64,000 nucleotides of DNA from Calycina herbarum (Eukaryota > Ascomycota > Leotiomycetes > Helotiales > Pezizellaceae): contig LLEY01000055.1 in assembly GCA_001414485.1 (NCBI GenBank), forward strand, positions 1 through 64,000, given 5' to 3'. The translations under genes were made by a program, and so were the position numbers. Positions 25,395 through 36,958 of this stretch are shown one piece after another; the stretch's first letter is position 1; each line of letters starts with the position of its first letter. Below the pieces are notes generated by a model. The model had not been told where the DNA came from and did not search any database. It saw nothing but the letters and a program-made list of their open reading frames with translations.

Positions 25395-26691
25395 CTAATA
25401 GCTCTATACCCTTTGCTAATACAGCTATAGTCTCGAAAATAGAGGTTAGTAAGCTTCCTTAATAGCGTGAAATACGATTCTTAACTAAAGTTGTTTACAA
25501 AAGAGCGTTAGTTAGGTTATAAGAGGTCTATAAGACCTAAGAGTTAGCGGCTGTAGAGAGAGGTCTAGTAGATATAGAAGTTCGTAATCGGATATTAAGC
25601 TTTGATATTATAGCCTAGAGATTAAAAGATACTAAGCCAGCTTCGCGGAATCTAGCCTAGGTGTTTTAAGTTATTATTAATTACTTATAAGCTATATAAA
25701 AGACTAAAAAGAACTCGACCTTAGTAATATAGTTAATATAAGCTTTAATAAAAGTCTTAATTTAACGCTTATATATACGTTTAAGAATACTAAAACATTT
25801 AACGTCGAGTAGCTAGGTTAAATAAGAGGAATAAGAAGGTAGACAAAGAGTAATAATATTATTAGCTTTATAATACTCTTAAAATACAGCTGATTCGTAA
25901 CTCTTATATCTATCTAATACTAGTATTCGATATAGCTCTTTCGTATAACTACGAGTATGTTTATTAAAGTGTCGTAGCTATTCTAGGTCTGTCTTATTAT
26001 TAGTCTATCTATTATTTATAGGTTTAATAACCTAGTCGTATAGAAGGCCGCTCTTAGTATACTAATTCGCGAGATAATTCTTCTCTTAAACTACTAAAAA
26101 CAGAGGTATATCTCAACTCTCGCTATTAATATAAGTAATTACTATAGCTTATTCTCGATTACTAGACTAAACTATCTTATCTCTACTACGTCGATTAGTA
26201 CGAGTTATAACTATTACTAGGTAGATAATTCCTATTATAAACTCTGTCTTATTACAGTTATAAAAGTCGTAGTCTAAAATACTATATTTTACTCTTATAT
26301 TCTTTATAAGTCGAAACCACGTACTAATAAGCTCTAGATCTTCGTATAAGGCTCTTTAAAAGTCGTAAACGCGATTAAAACACGTCTTTAATTCTAGTCG
26401 ACGTTATATAAATTAATATATCTAGAGCTTACTAACGCGTTTTCCTCTCCGCGATTTAAGAATATAATTCGCTATATCTTCTATACTAGCTAGTTAGAGC
26501 GTAAATCCTCTTATATCTAGATTAAGTATATATCGAATAAGTGTCTTCTTCTCTAAGTTGTTTAATTTATAATAATTAGGTTTAGTTTTAAAGTAATAGA
26601 TTCAGCTAGCTATTCTATATTAAAGTATTATTTTAGAGACTTTGTAGATTTTTATAGTAGAGTAATAACTAAGTTTTTTAGATATTCAAAT

Positions 26692-26933
26692 TGTTAAGGG
26701 TTACACTCGTAGAATAAGTCTCGGAGTACTCCAGCGACGCATTCACGTGACCTCGCTTGGCAACGCATGGACGTAATAGAACCTTCGAGAGTACCCTTGG
26801 CAGAAACCTCTAGAAAGAGCTAACTAAGTATATAAGTTAGCAAGGACTCTAACTTAGAAAGGACAATCGAATCTTCTTATATATAGACAGCCTCTATAGT
26901 TTAATTTATTAGCACTTACTATAAGCTCTGATA
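26692..26933 (+). repeat. 5' LTR of gypsy V
   Basis: 242 bp starting TGTTAAGGGTTACAC and ending CTGATA. Confidence 0.95.
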
Positions 26934-27252
26934 TTAGATTCGATTTAAAAAACAACGGGCCTTTATAGTAATACTAGAACATATTAGGCTATTTTAGTAA
27001 TACTAGAACATAACAGGCCTTTATAGTAACACTGGAATATATCGGGCTATTTTAGTAATACTAGAATACATCGGGCCTTTATAGTAACACTGGAACTTAT
27101 AGGCTATTTCATAGCATTTACGGAACTTATAGATAATAAGAGAACTATAAGAAGGCGGTATACCGAATCAGCTACCCGCCTAGTTCCTATAGTATATTTA
27201 AGAGTAGTAGAATTAGTTAATATCTGCCTAAGAGGACGATCGTCTACGGATT

Positions 27253-30200
27253 ATGAATAAGTAAAAGAAGGATAAGGAAGCTCGTTTATAGATAGTCTAT
27301 AACGATAATAAACCTAGGAAATCTCTTCCTCCGCTACTAGAATTCTACGGAGACTTAGATAAGCTAGAAGCTTAGTTATAACAAGTACAAGCTAAAATTA
27401 AAGTCAACTACTATAAATATACTAAATACGTTAAGTTTTAAGTACTTAACAGATCCTTATAAAGTAAGGCACTCTGTAGAATAGAAGCATAGGTACGGGA
27501 ACAGGGCAAGCTAGAGCTAGCTAATAGTAGTGATTTCTTAAGTCGAGTAGAGTTTATGTTTAGAGACTTGTAAGCTAAGGAAAGAGTATAATAAAAGCTG
27601 GAATCCTTCTGCCAGGGCTTAAGACTATTCCTAGAGGTCTTTATAGAATAGCAAGCCCTGCTTATAGAGTCTAGAGGAGGATCTTAGCTAGACGATATAA
27701 AGAAGGTATCTCTTAACCGAATCCTTAGTAACGAGTTAGTTAAGGCAATGATTATAGTTCCTTCTTAACCTAACTTCGAGTCTTACTACTCTATTATTAA
27801 AGAAACGGACGATTGCTTAAGGGCTTATAAAGCTCGAATATTAAGATCTAGGGCCTAGACTCTCCTAGAAATACTATAGACCTCTTAGAAACGCTCGATA
27901 GATACTATATAGTAGGTAATAAGCAGTAATATCGCTAATAGACTAAAAGTTACTTATAAGGTATCTATAGAGGGCATAGATTAGGAACCGACACCTGCTA
28001 AAGTCTTAATAACTAGTACTAAGCGTGTTAAATAGGTGTCCTAGGAAGAACGAAGTAACCGTGCTTATACTAGTTGCTGTCTTCGTTATAGAGCTACTAG
28101 TTATTTTGTTTAAGAATATCTATACAGACTACTAAGGCGACCTATAACAGCGGATTCAGTCTATAAATAGAAGGTAGAGGTTAAGGAAGTAGCGTCAGAA
28201 TTAGAAGAAGAAGACGGTGATGTCTCCTCAGATTCGGAAAACTAGTAGCTCCTATTAGAAAGCGTAGGTAGGGGCGACGAAGGGAGTTGTTAGTAATAGA
28301 CACTTAGAGACATTTTAAGTAGGAATATATAGACGAAAAACCTCTTCTTATATCGGCTTTAGTAAATAGGGTAGCTACTTTATAAGCCTTAGTAGATTTA
28401 GGGTATTTAGTCTATAGAATTATTTTAGACTATTTTATCTATTATTATTAGCTCTCTTATATACAAATCATACTAAGGCATTTATAGTTAGTAGAAGGAG
28501 TATTAGAGGATGCTATATCCTAAGTAGTATCTTTTAGCATAGACATTAGAGGCTACTAGTAGAAACAGGTTTATGCTTACGTAGTCTCTAAGATCGAGGG
28601 CTATAAAATGATTCTAAGAAAATCTTAGTTAAGGAGAGAGCGAGCTTTACTTAACGCTACTAAGGGATGCTTGCTCTTCTAAGACTCTAGGTTAGAAGTT
28701 TATAGTAAGCTAGAAAAGTCTTACTCTTATAAGTAAGTAAGCGCGGCCGTCTTCTACTTTCTTATAGATCGAAAACAGAAGCTATAGGTCTTTATAGCAA
28801 GCCTTATAGACATTATAAAAGCATTAGTAGAAAAGAAGCATACAGACCTACAGACGAAGCTACTTAGCTAGATTAGCCCGGAATTCTATCTAGTATTCGA
28901 TAGGAAGGAAGCAAATAAGTTACTAGTATATCGTAAAGGAATTAATCACAGTATTAAGCTCTTATAGACCAAAAACAGATTAGAAGAAACAGTCCCCTAG
29001 GGGCCACTCTATAACATGTTACGAGACGAGCTATTAGTACTCTATAAAACCCTAATAGAGTTACTAGATAAGGAATTCATTCGAGTAAGCAACTCTCTAG
29101 CAGCTACGCTAGTACTCTTCGTATAGAAGCTAAGAGAGGGTCTACGGTTCTGTTACAACTACCGAGCACTGAATAAGTTAACTTATAAGGACTGCTACCC
29201 TTTACCTTTAATCTAAGAGACACTTAACCAGATCGGGAAAGCTAAGTAGTTTATAAAAATAGATGTTATTACTACCTTTTATAAGATACAGATTAAGAAG
29301 GGAGACAAGTAGAAAACGGCTTTCCAGACACGCTTTAAGCTTTTTAAATAGCTTATTATCTCTTTTAGGCTTGCGAATACTTCTAGCACTTTCTAGTAGT
29401 ATATTAATCATATACTTTAAGAGTTCTTAGACAACTTTGTCTTAGTATATATCGACGATGTCTTAGTCTTTATAGACAGCACTCGTAACTAGTACCGCAA
29501 GCATGTCTATAAAGTAATATAAAGGCTTTAAGATGCTAGGCTATAGCTTAATATTAATAAGTATGAATTTAAAGTATAGTCTACAAAGTACCTTAGGTTT
29601 ATTATAGAAGTAGGGAAAGGTTTATAGATAGACCCAGCTAAAATATAGGCTATTATAGATTAGAAAGTACTAATAACAGTAAAAGGCGTCCTTAGCTTCC
29701 TAGGATTTATAAATTTCTATCGACGGTTTATTAAGGACTTTTCACAGATTATAGCTCCTCTTTATAGTCTTGTTAAAAAGGATATATCCTTCTAATAGAC
29801 AGACGAAGCGAATAGAGCCTTCGAACAGTTAAAGCAAGCCTTTATAGAGGCCCCAGTACTAGCTTAGTTTGACCTAGATTATAAGACGGTCCTAGAGATA
29901 GACTCCTCTAGATATTACTTAGGAGGCGTGCTCTCTTAAGTAAAGAATAGCGTCTTATAGTCCGTAGCCTTCTTCTTAAAGAAACACGTACCTACTGAAT
30001 ATAATTACCTAATATATAATAAGGAGTTGTTAGCTATTATTCATTGCCTTAAGGAATAGGAAGCGGAGTTAAAAAGTATTAGACAGTTTATAGTACTTAC
30101 AAATCATAAGAATCTTAAGTACTTTATAACAGTCTATAAACTATCTGAAAGACAAATGCAGTAGCAGTTAATACTTAGTAAGTTTAACCTAATTATCTAA

Positions 30201-31913
30201 TACCGCTTAAGCAAAGAGGGAGGACTACTAGATACACTAATAAGGAGAGACCAGGACCTCCTAGAGAAGGGAGATGAACGCCTTAATTATAGGATAGTAT
30301 AATTAATTCTAGACAGAATAATTCAAGGAAATACTATACAGCTAGCACCAGTGTTAGTAAACAGGAGAAATCAAGTAAGCGACGTAGCGACATAGTAAGC
30401 GTTTATAGACCAACTACGGAACCTCTAAGAAGAGGGAAAGGTATAGGACAAGGACTTCAGGCGTCTTATAAACACCGTCTACTAAGGAGATAGAGTGTTT
30501 CTAACAGACCTCGCTTCTCTAGTCAAAGTCTCTGTCTCTAACTACTTAGTTGATAAGAACAGTGATTTATAGTTTAGGGGTAGACTATAGGTCCTCGACT
30601 ATGAGCCGCTACAGACTACAATTATATAAGAACTCTATAATTCTATACTTATAGGCTATCCTAGTAAGAATAGGACAATTACAATAGTCTTAAGAGAGTT
30701 CTTCTAGCTAAACCTATAGACTATAGTTAAGCAGTTTATCTATAATTATAGAGTTTATAGACGTACTAAGGTCTAGAGGGATCGTAAACAAGGCCTGCTT
30801 CGTCTATTACCAATTCCTAAGTAGTAATAGCAGGAGATCTCTGTCGACTTTATTAGACTACTACCTATAAGTAAAGGCTCTAATATAATAGCAGTGTTTA
30901 TAGACCGTTTAGGCAAAGAGGTGCTCCTCGTAGCCTATAACTCGACTATATTATCAAAGGAATTTGCTCGCTTATTTATTACTATATACTATAGCTTATA
31001 TAGACTACTAAGAGTAATAGTGTCTAATAGAGGCCTGCAATTTATTAGACGAGCATAGAAGACGCTTTATAACTTCTTATAGATTAAACGATAGATCTCT
31101 ATAGCCTTCTATCTACAAACTAACAGGTTAATAGAACGAGCAAATACTAAAGTCGAGACGCTTCTATAGTAGTAGATTAATATAGCTTAAGACGACTAGG
31201 CTGACTAGCTGCTAGTAGTATAGCTAGCTTTTAATAGACGGGATTTAACATTAACGGGTATAAGCCCCTTCTAACTTAGCTACAACTATCTATTATAGAC
31301 TATCGACCCCTTAACAGACGTCGTAGCACCTATAAACACAAAAACACTAATTTAAAAAGGCAAAGTAATAGTAGCAAAGATTAAGGCTATTATAGAATAG
31401 GTACAATTATTAATAGCAAGGGTATAATAAGACTAGGAGACTTAAGCAAATCGTTTACGGAATACCGCTCCTATATATAAGGTTAGAGACAAGGTTTACT
31501 TAAGCTTATGGAATATATAGACAGACAGGGCTAGTAAGAAACTAGACGCTCGATCTGCTAAGTTCACAGTTATCGAGGTTATTAGCCTATCTATATATAG
31601 GCTAGACACCCTACCTAGTATCTACAATGTCTTTAATATAGACTTATTAAGGCTAGCAGCTATAGACCCGCTGCCTAGTTAAATTATAGACGATGATCAA
31701 CTACCTGTAATATTAGTAGACAATACTATAGAATAGTAAGTTAAAAGAATACTAGGTTAATAGTAAAAGAAGCTTCTAGAGAAAGGCTCTCGTACTCGAC
31801 TCGAGTATAAGGTTAAATAGACAGGATATGTAAACCTAACATAGGAACCTGCTACTAAGTTAGAGGACATAGTAGCCCTAGACACCTACCTTTAAGAGTA
31901 GGAAGGGGGGTAA
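27253..31913 (+). pseudogene. gag-pol of gypsy V
   Basis: Gag starts at the ATG at 27253 (MNK) and runs to about 28390, with a C2HC zinc knuckle near 28072-28115 whose second Cys, His and last Cys are now Tyr. Pol follows one base back (a -1 relation): protease region from about 28340, RT with FIKIDV, YNYRALNKLTYKD and VYIDDVLVFID (29444-29480), RNase H (LEIDSS near 29892), integrase (VDFIRLLP near 30846; the second catalytic Asp appears as Asn in VSNRGLQF near 31019), and a chromodomain (EYKVKWTGY near 31802). Stops are mostly TAG/TAA of RIP type. Whether the -1 step is programmed or an indel cannot be told from this copy. Confidence 0.88.
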
Positions 31914-32155
31914 TGTCAAGGGTTACACCCGTGGAATAAGTCTCGGAGTACTCTAGCGACGCATTTACGTGACCTCGCTTAGCAACGCATAGACGTAACA
32001 GAACCTTCGAGAGTACCCTTAGTAGAAACCTCTAGAAAGAGCTAACTGAGTATATAAGTTAGTAAGGACTCTGACTTGGAAAGGACAATCGAATCTTCTT
32101 ATACATAGACAGCCTCTGTAGTTCAATTCATCAGCACTTGCTATAAGCCCTGACA
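31914..32155 (+). repeat. 3' LTR of gypsy V
   Basis: 242 bp, the best preserved LTR of its family here: TGTCAAGGGTTACACCCG at the start and GCCCTGACA at the end. It shows the pre-RIP sequence of U and of the 5' LTR. Confidence 0.95.
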
Positions 32156-33519
32156 TAAATAGTCTCGATAGCTAGGATAATTCGTACTTCTTAGGTTCGG
32201 ATTTCTATAATTAGTTATTAAGAAAACGTGTATTAAAGTTAGTAGATAGTAAAGTAGAGGAAAGTACGCTACTTAGTAATATATACTACTCGGTAATAAA
32301 CTACGTTAGAAGAATCGTTCTAACTCTAGTATCTCTTTAAGTATAGCTATACTTAAAAAGCGACCTCTAAAGTTAGTAAACGTTTCTTTACCTTTAGCGT
32401 TATTTATCTACAAAGCTTAGAAAGCGTTCTATATATTCTCTATCTCGTATCTAGTTAAGAAATATAAATCTAAAAGTTTAATTATATCTTAATAATCGTA
32501 GAAAGTAATAGAAATCGACTTAGACTCGTATCTAGGCTTAAGATAGTTCCTAGCGTAGCTAGTAGTTGTTCTCTAGATAAGAGCCTTTTAAGTTAGTATA
32601 GTATCGTAATAATTAGCGTTTACTAGGAGTCTATCGCGTACTAATATCTTCTATTATTAATAGATAGATAAGATACTATTATTTAAGAGTTTAATTCTTT
32701 CTATAATCTTACTTTTAGCGGTTTAGAGTAGAAGGGGATTCGAGGTACCTTTAGAGGCTAGGAGAGTAGTCTGCCGTCGAGGGAAGGTATTAGAGGTAGT
32801 AGTATCTCTTAAGTAAAAAGAGTCTCGTATAGTACTTAGAAGCGAAAGAGGCTCGAGATCGATTCGCGGTGGATTCGTAGAGATAAGTTAGAGTTCGCTT
32901 ATTATTCTTTCTAACTAGATAAATTAATTATTATTATTTTAAAGTTTTTCTTCTAAGCCTTATACTATACCTCGTATCTCGTCCGCGTTAGAGAAGTCTC
33001 GTTTATCTTTAACTTTATTATTATTCTAAGACCTCTTAGGTTTTAGCGTTCGCTTATAAGTCGTAGACCTTTTAGAAGAGAGTCTACTGTTTCTAGAAGG
33101 TTATTACTTAACGCTTTTAAGAAGCGGAGTATTAGAATTCGATATATTATATATCGATTCGAAAAAGAGAGAGGTTAAGAAGTAGATTCAGAAGCCTTCT
33201 AAGTAACTATATATCGTCGACTATCTATATCTTATATAGTAATCTCTATATAGAGAGAGCTATTAGAAGTCTTAGTAGTACTTAGCGTAGTCTACTCTAC
33301 TCGACGTAGGAACCGCCTACGATTTTACTAGCTAACTGTTTAGATATTAAACCCTAGTATTACTAGCTGTCTAGGTAGTCTCTAATTACCTAGCTATTTA
33401 AGTTTATTAATATACTAATCCGAATCTAGGCTGAATCGAATTCGAAGTAGGTACGCCGGCGCGCTCGAGTAAGATATTATAATAGACCGTTCTCGGCGGA
33501 GTCGAATTTAGTCTTTTAA

Positions 33520-33854
33520 TATAATAGTACGAACTAGATACTACTATAGAAGAGGTATATAGAAGTACGTTTGAATAGAATTATATATATAGATACTAGG
33601 CTCTAATATAAAGGAAAAGACTAAATTAGTCTTTCTTTAAGAGAGAGTAAGAGTATCTATATATAAGAGAGCTAGATAATAATAAAAGTCTATACTAATT
33701 TAGTTCTAATAATTCTAAAACTAAAACTATACTATAATCCTATTCCGTGCCCTCGGTATCTGCTGTTCTATAACTATCTATACTATACTATACTTGGTAC
33801 GTATTCTTAGCTATTCCGATAGCTCGGTAATTCTATTAATAGCTAGCTATTATA
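33520..33854 (-). repeat. 5' LTR of element J
   Basis: 335 bp, direct copy of 23563-23897, followed by the second AGCTA (33855-33859), after which P0 resumes. Confidence 0.88.
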
Positions 33855-34086
33855 AGCTATTCTGTCTCTAAGTATAGCTTTAGAGACTTTATATAGTTTT
33901 ACTATAGTCCGAGTATTTATTATCTTAGATAAACGAATAGCTTTAATAGCTAGAATAATTCGAGCTTCTTTAGTTTAAACTTCTATTTATAGTAGTTAAG
34001 AAAACGCGTGTTAAAGTTAGTAGAGTAGAATATAGAGAAAAGTAGACGACTTAATAATATAGACGACTCGATAATAAACTACGTTA

Positions 34087-34839
34087 CTATAGTTTTATTT
34101 ATATATATATTCTCTTACTCTACTTTACTTTTAAATAAGGAAAAAGCTATAATCGTTTCGTTGTCTCACTTTTTAAGTAGCGTTTTATAATTTCTATTAA
34201 TAACTTTAGATTATAATCTTAGATAACGTCTTTTATAAATATCTTTTATTAAGAAAGAAGTATTCTATCTTAAGAGCTCGGGTAATTATTTTATTAAGCT
34301 TAGCTATTAATCTCTATTCAACTACTAAAGATACTAATAAAGAGTAGAGAATAGCTGAAATAGAAAACTTTCTCGTTTAAACTCGAAATAACCTATTAAT
34401 AAAACAAGTGTAATAGAAAGTTGAAATATTATTTATATAAATTAACTATATATAGATAAATCTACTCTCTTCTTATACTAACCTAGCCTAGCGGCTCTCT
34501 TTCTAAGCTAAACTTTAGAGCTAAAATAACGTTATAAAATCCTAAATATCGTTATATTCTATTAAAAATAAGATTATCTATATATTAAACTAGTATAGTA
34601 GAATACTAGATACTCTTAGACGATGTTAAGAGTGAGATATACTATATAAAAATCATATAATAAGATATATAGTAAATATTCAAACATAGACTTATAAAAC
34701 TCTTACTTAACTATCTTTTAAGATATCGACTACTTCTATTAAACTCTCGCTTAACTTTAGGTTTCGTAGTATTACTTAGTATTTATATCTGAATATATAG
34801 ATTATAATATATATATAGTATTATATATAGTATTATATA
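34087..34839. other. AT-rich unassigned spacer between P0 and K
   Basis: About 750 bp with RIP-like composition and no open frame. The last 60 bases are an interrupted TATATA/TAGTATTA repeat. I could not match it to any other part of the window; it may be old single-copy flank altered by RIP leakage, or a relic repeat. Confidence 0.4.
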
Positions 34840-34841
34840 TA

Positions 34842-36699
34842 ACGTTATCTATAAGCGAGTATAATATATAAGTAAATATAATATAGAATTATATAAAACG
34901 TGTTACTTTAACTAAAACTCGAATACTACTATAACTAACGATATAAAACAAAAGCAACGAAAGAAAAATTCTCCTAGCTAGTTAGACTATAGATCGTAAC
35001 TGTGATTTAAGCGCTAGAGCCGCTGCTATAATCTATAAGGTCGATTATAGTATACTAGGTCGCCGACGACATAGTTAACCTTTATAACGCGATTCTACGC
35101 CTAAATCTCGAAAGCTTATAGATCTAGAGAAGTTAGTAATAGTTTAATATATCCTCGACCTCGATATACGTGTATTTCCTCCTAGACTTACTAGTATAAT
35201 AGATATAGTAAACCGACTACTCTATAACTATAACGCGGTATCTATTAGTAGGAACTAGGCTTCTAACTTTATAAAGCGATAATAAGTCTTATAAACGTGT
35301 CTTTATTAGAAGTATAATTACTAGAAGGTCTAATACAAAGACCTTAATACGATTTCTACGTAGTTCCGACTAGTTTAAAATATAACTACTAAATATAGTA
35401 TCTAAAATAAAGATATCTATAACTTTAATAAGACAGGCTTTATAATAGGTATTATCTCGATAAGAATAGTAGTTATAAGTACTGAAAGACGTAGAAGGCT
35501 GAAAATAGCTTAGTAAGGTAATAGAGAATAGGTTATAGTTATTTAGAGTATTAGTTTCTATAGCTACGCGGTCTCTCTATTTATTATCGTCGCTAGTAAA
35601 TACTACCTCGTATTATAATATAAAAATAGTAAATTACTAAAGGACTAGCGTATTACTATAAGCGATAACAGTTAGATAATAAATAAAAGAGGTCTTAAAT
35701 AGCTTTAGTACTTTAATAAGTATACTAGAGATTAGATAATTAGAATATACCGTCTACTTATCCTCGACAGCTATAAGAGCTACTACTTAATAGATTTTAA
35801 GCTTTATTATAAAGAGAATAATATTATTACCCTCTATATACCTTCTTATTCGTCTTACCTTCTTTAGTCTCTCGACGTCGGTTGTTTTAGTCTACTAAAG
35901 CAGGTATATAGATAGTATATTAAAGATATAATATAGAGATATATTATATATATTATAAAAGCCGACTTTTTACCTGCCTTCTATACCGCCTTCTAGTAAG
36001 CTATAACGCTAATATATATTCGAGAGGGCTTCTAAGGAGCTAAGCTTATTCTATTTAATCTAGAAAGTATAATATCTCTACTAGATATTAAGCCACGTAT
36101 ACTAACACTCTCTGAATCAGCTATTGACCTACCTCTATAGGTTTCAAAGACCTCGAATAACCTAATTAAAGCGACTTTATAATCTGAATTCCTAAAATCC
36201 TATATTTCTATATATTAAAATAGCTCGCCGACTTCAATTTTCTAGGCAATTAGCTAATTTATAAAAGGGGCACATAGGATAATACACCAGGTTGTATTAT
36301 TAAAGGCAGAGGTCTAGGACCTTCGAGAGGCAAATAAAACCCTAAGCAAGCGTCGAAGGGCTAGAAAGACACGTGTCTGTTAAGGAGAAACATTGACTTT
36401 ATAAGAGGGGCAGAACCTTTTATCCTAGAAGAATATCTAGAGTATTATATAATAGGAAGAGGATGAAGAGGGAGGGGTAGCTACTAGACTCTGACCGAGG
36501 GAACGACGCTGTAAACAATGCGGCAATACTAGTTATAATATACGTACCTGTGAAATTGATATTGATATATCTAAAGAGGAGGAATTAGAGTAGTTTTAAT
36601 CAATTTTGTTTGTTGTAGGTAGTTAATTATAATTTTTATTAGGGTGGTACGATTCCGTGTTACATTCACTTGTGTGTTGCACTCGCTTGTAGATGACGT
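34842..36699 (+). mobile_element. Complete pogo-like transposon K bordering the gene island
   Basis: 1858 bp, TA on both sides (34840-34841, 36700-36701). Long terminal inverted repeats: the left begins ACGTTATCTATAAGCGAG; the right, read inward, begins ACGTCATCTACAAGCGAG. Each end has two direct 17-bp units of the form CAAGYGARTGYAACACR, intact at the right end and with C and G replaced by T and A at the left. Heavy RIP on the left, almost none on the right. Confidence 0.93.
34984..36599 (+). pseudogene. Transposase of pogo element K (DDE type)
   Basis: One plus-strand frame reads from about 34984 to a stop at 36591 or 36597. Order: HTH region; CENP-B/Tc5-like region with LDLDIRVFPPRLTS near 35155-35195; catalytic block YNFNKTGF near 35418 (first Asp as Asn); LLLDSYKSY near 35763 (second Asp); LDVGCFSLLK near 35871-35900 (third Asp kept); FLPAFYTAFW; and a C-terminal CKQCGN...RTCE zinc-knuckle near 36510-36555, usual in pogo/Fot1 transposases. 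Stops are common up to about 36250 and rare after that. The likely ATG has become ATA near 34943. Inactive. Confidence 0.85.
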
Positions 36700-36745
36700 T
36701 ATATATATACATATATATACACATATAGATATATAAACATTTACG
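36700..36745. repeat. TA/TACA simple repeat
   Basis: Alternating ATATAC/ATACAC stretch at the TA target of K, forming the border between the repeat sea and the gene island. Confidence 0.6.
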
Positions 36746-36958
36746 TCTATATCTTGGGAACACCGTTCTCACATTTGAGTTTTTCTACCTCTTAATTCAC
36801 TACAGTTTTCGATTCTTCTAGCAAAGCTGAGGCTCCGAAAAGTCAAAGCTGAAAGTCAACCACCACCAAGACTGAGAGCAGGAAAGAGCGAGATCTTTTG
36901 ACCTCGGTAACTGACCAACCCATGAACTGGTAAGCTATCCCTGCTCGCTATCTTTACT

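Larger units (their letters stand above)
26692..32155 (+). mobile_element. Complete Ty3/gypsy chromovirus V, moderately RIP-mutated
   Basis: 5464 bp, two 242-bp LTRs (26692-26933, 31914-32155). The target duplication is CAAAT on the left (26687-26691) and TAAAT on the right (32156-32160), one CpA to TpA change after insertion. Gag from 27253, RT with intact YIDD at 29448-29459, integrase, and a C-terminal chromodomain near 31730-31880. A purine tract GGAAGGGGGG ends at 31910 and the probable gag-pol stop TAA (31911-31913) touches the 3' LTR. It is less mutated than A, B, F or G1, hence probably younger. Confidence 0.95.
24730..32306 (-). mobile_element. pogo/Fot1-like transposon P1 inside J, split by solo LTR U and gypsy V
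   Basis: Termini ACGTAGTTTATTACCGAG at 24730 and its complement ending 32306, flanked by TA (24728-24729, 32307-32308). Two direct units TATTACCGAGTAGTATA at 17-bp period in each end. The minus-strand transposase runs from about 32240 to 24830: HTH region, catalytic block near 26250, and a C-terminal zinc-knuckle-like segment near 24900-24960. After removing U and V it is about 1.86 kb, the standard Fot1 size. RIP-inactivated. Confidence 0.9.
24300..33110 (-). pseudogene. Single gag-like ORF of element J, RIP-mutated and split by pogo P1
   Basis: Minus-strand frame readable from about 33110 to 32310 and, beyond the pogo insertion, from 24727 to about 24300. Nearly all interruptions are TAA/TAG at codons that look like former Gln or Trp. 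The first part has a basic stretch (SKRTLKPKRS), then a probable coiled coil rich in Leu, Asn, Gln and Glu (GLEEKL, IISELQ), then alternating hydrophobic helices. The second part is Gln/Ser/Arg rich. I see no Cys-His knuckle and no enzyme motif. Most likely a structural (gag-type) protein of a non-autonomous LTR element; exact ends are uncertain. Confidence 0.45.
23563..33854 (-). mobile_element. LTR element J without recognisable pol (LARD/TRIM-like), nested in P0
   Basis: Two 335-bp direct LTRs (23563-23897 and 33520-33854) and an exact TSD AGCTA (23558-23562, 33855-33859). LTR ends are TATAATAG...CTAATATA/CTATTATA, a RIP version of TGTAATAG...CTATTACA. Its own interior is only about 2.04 kb (23898-24727 and 32309-33519) because pogo P1 is inserted. 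A polypurine tract next to the left LTR shows that J is oriented on the minus strand. It encodes one long mutated frame without protease, RT or integrase motifs. A third LTR of this family lies alone at 46942-47225. Confidence 0.8.
1..34084 (-). mobile_element. pogo/Fot1-like DNA transposon P0 (C-terminus outside left edge), split by four insertions
   Basis: Host element of the left stack. Its pieces are 183-283, 15732-15824, 22611-23562 and 33860-34084; they sum to about 1.37 kb, so about 0.5 kb of a 1.86-kb element lies off the left edge. Minus-strand translation of 22611-23562 gives a pogo-type transposase with the catalytic block around YNFDETRF and the HTH-type N-terminus, riddled with TAG/TAA. 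The right terminus (RC of 34020-34084) starts ACGTAGTTTATTATCGAG, is followed by TA, and has two 17-bp direct units with core TCGAGTCGTC. Insertions in order: D1, gypsy A, MITE D2, LTR element J. Not functional: no open frame and heavy RIP. Confidence 0.85.
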
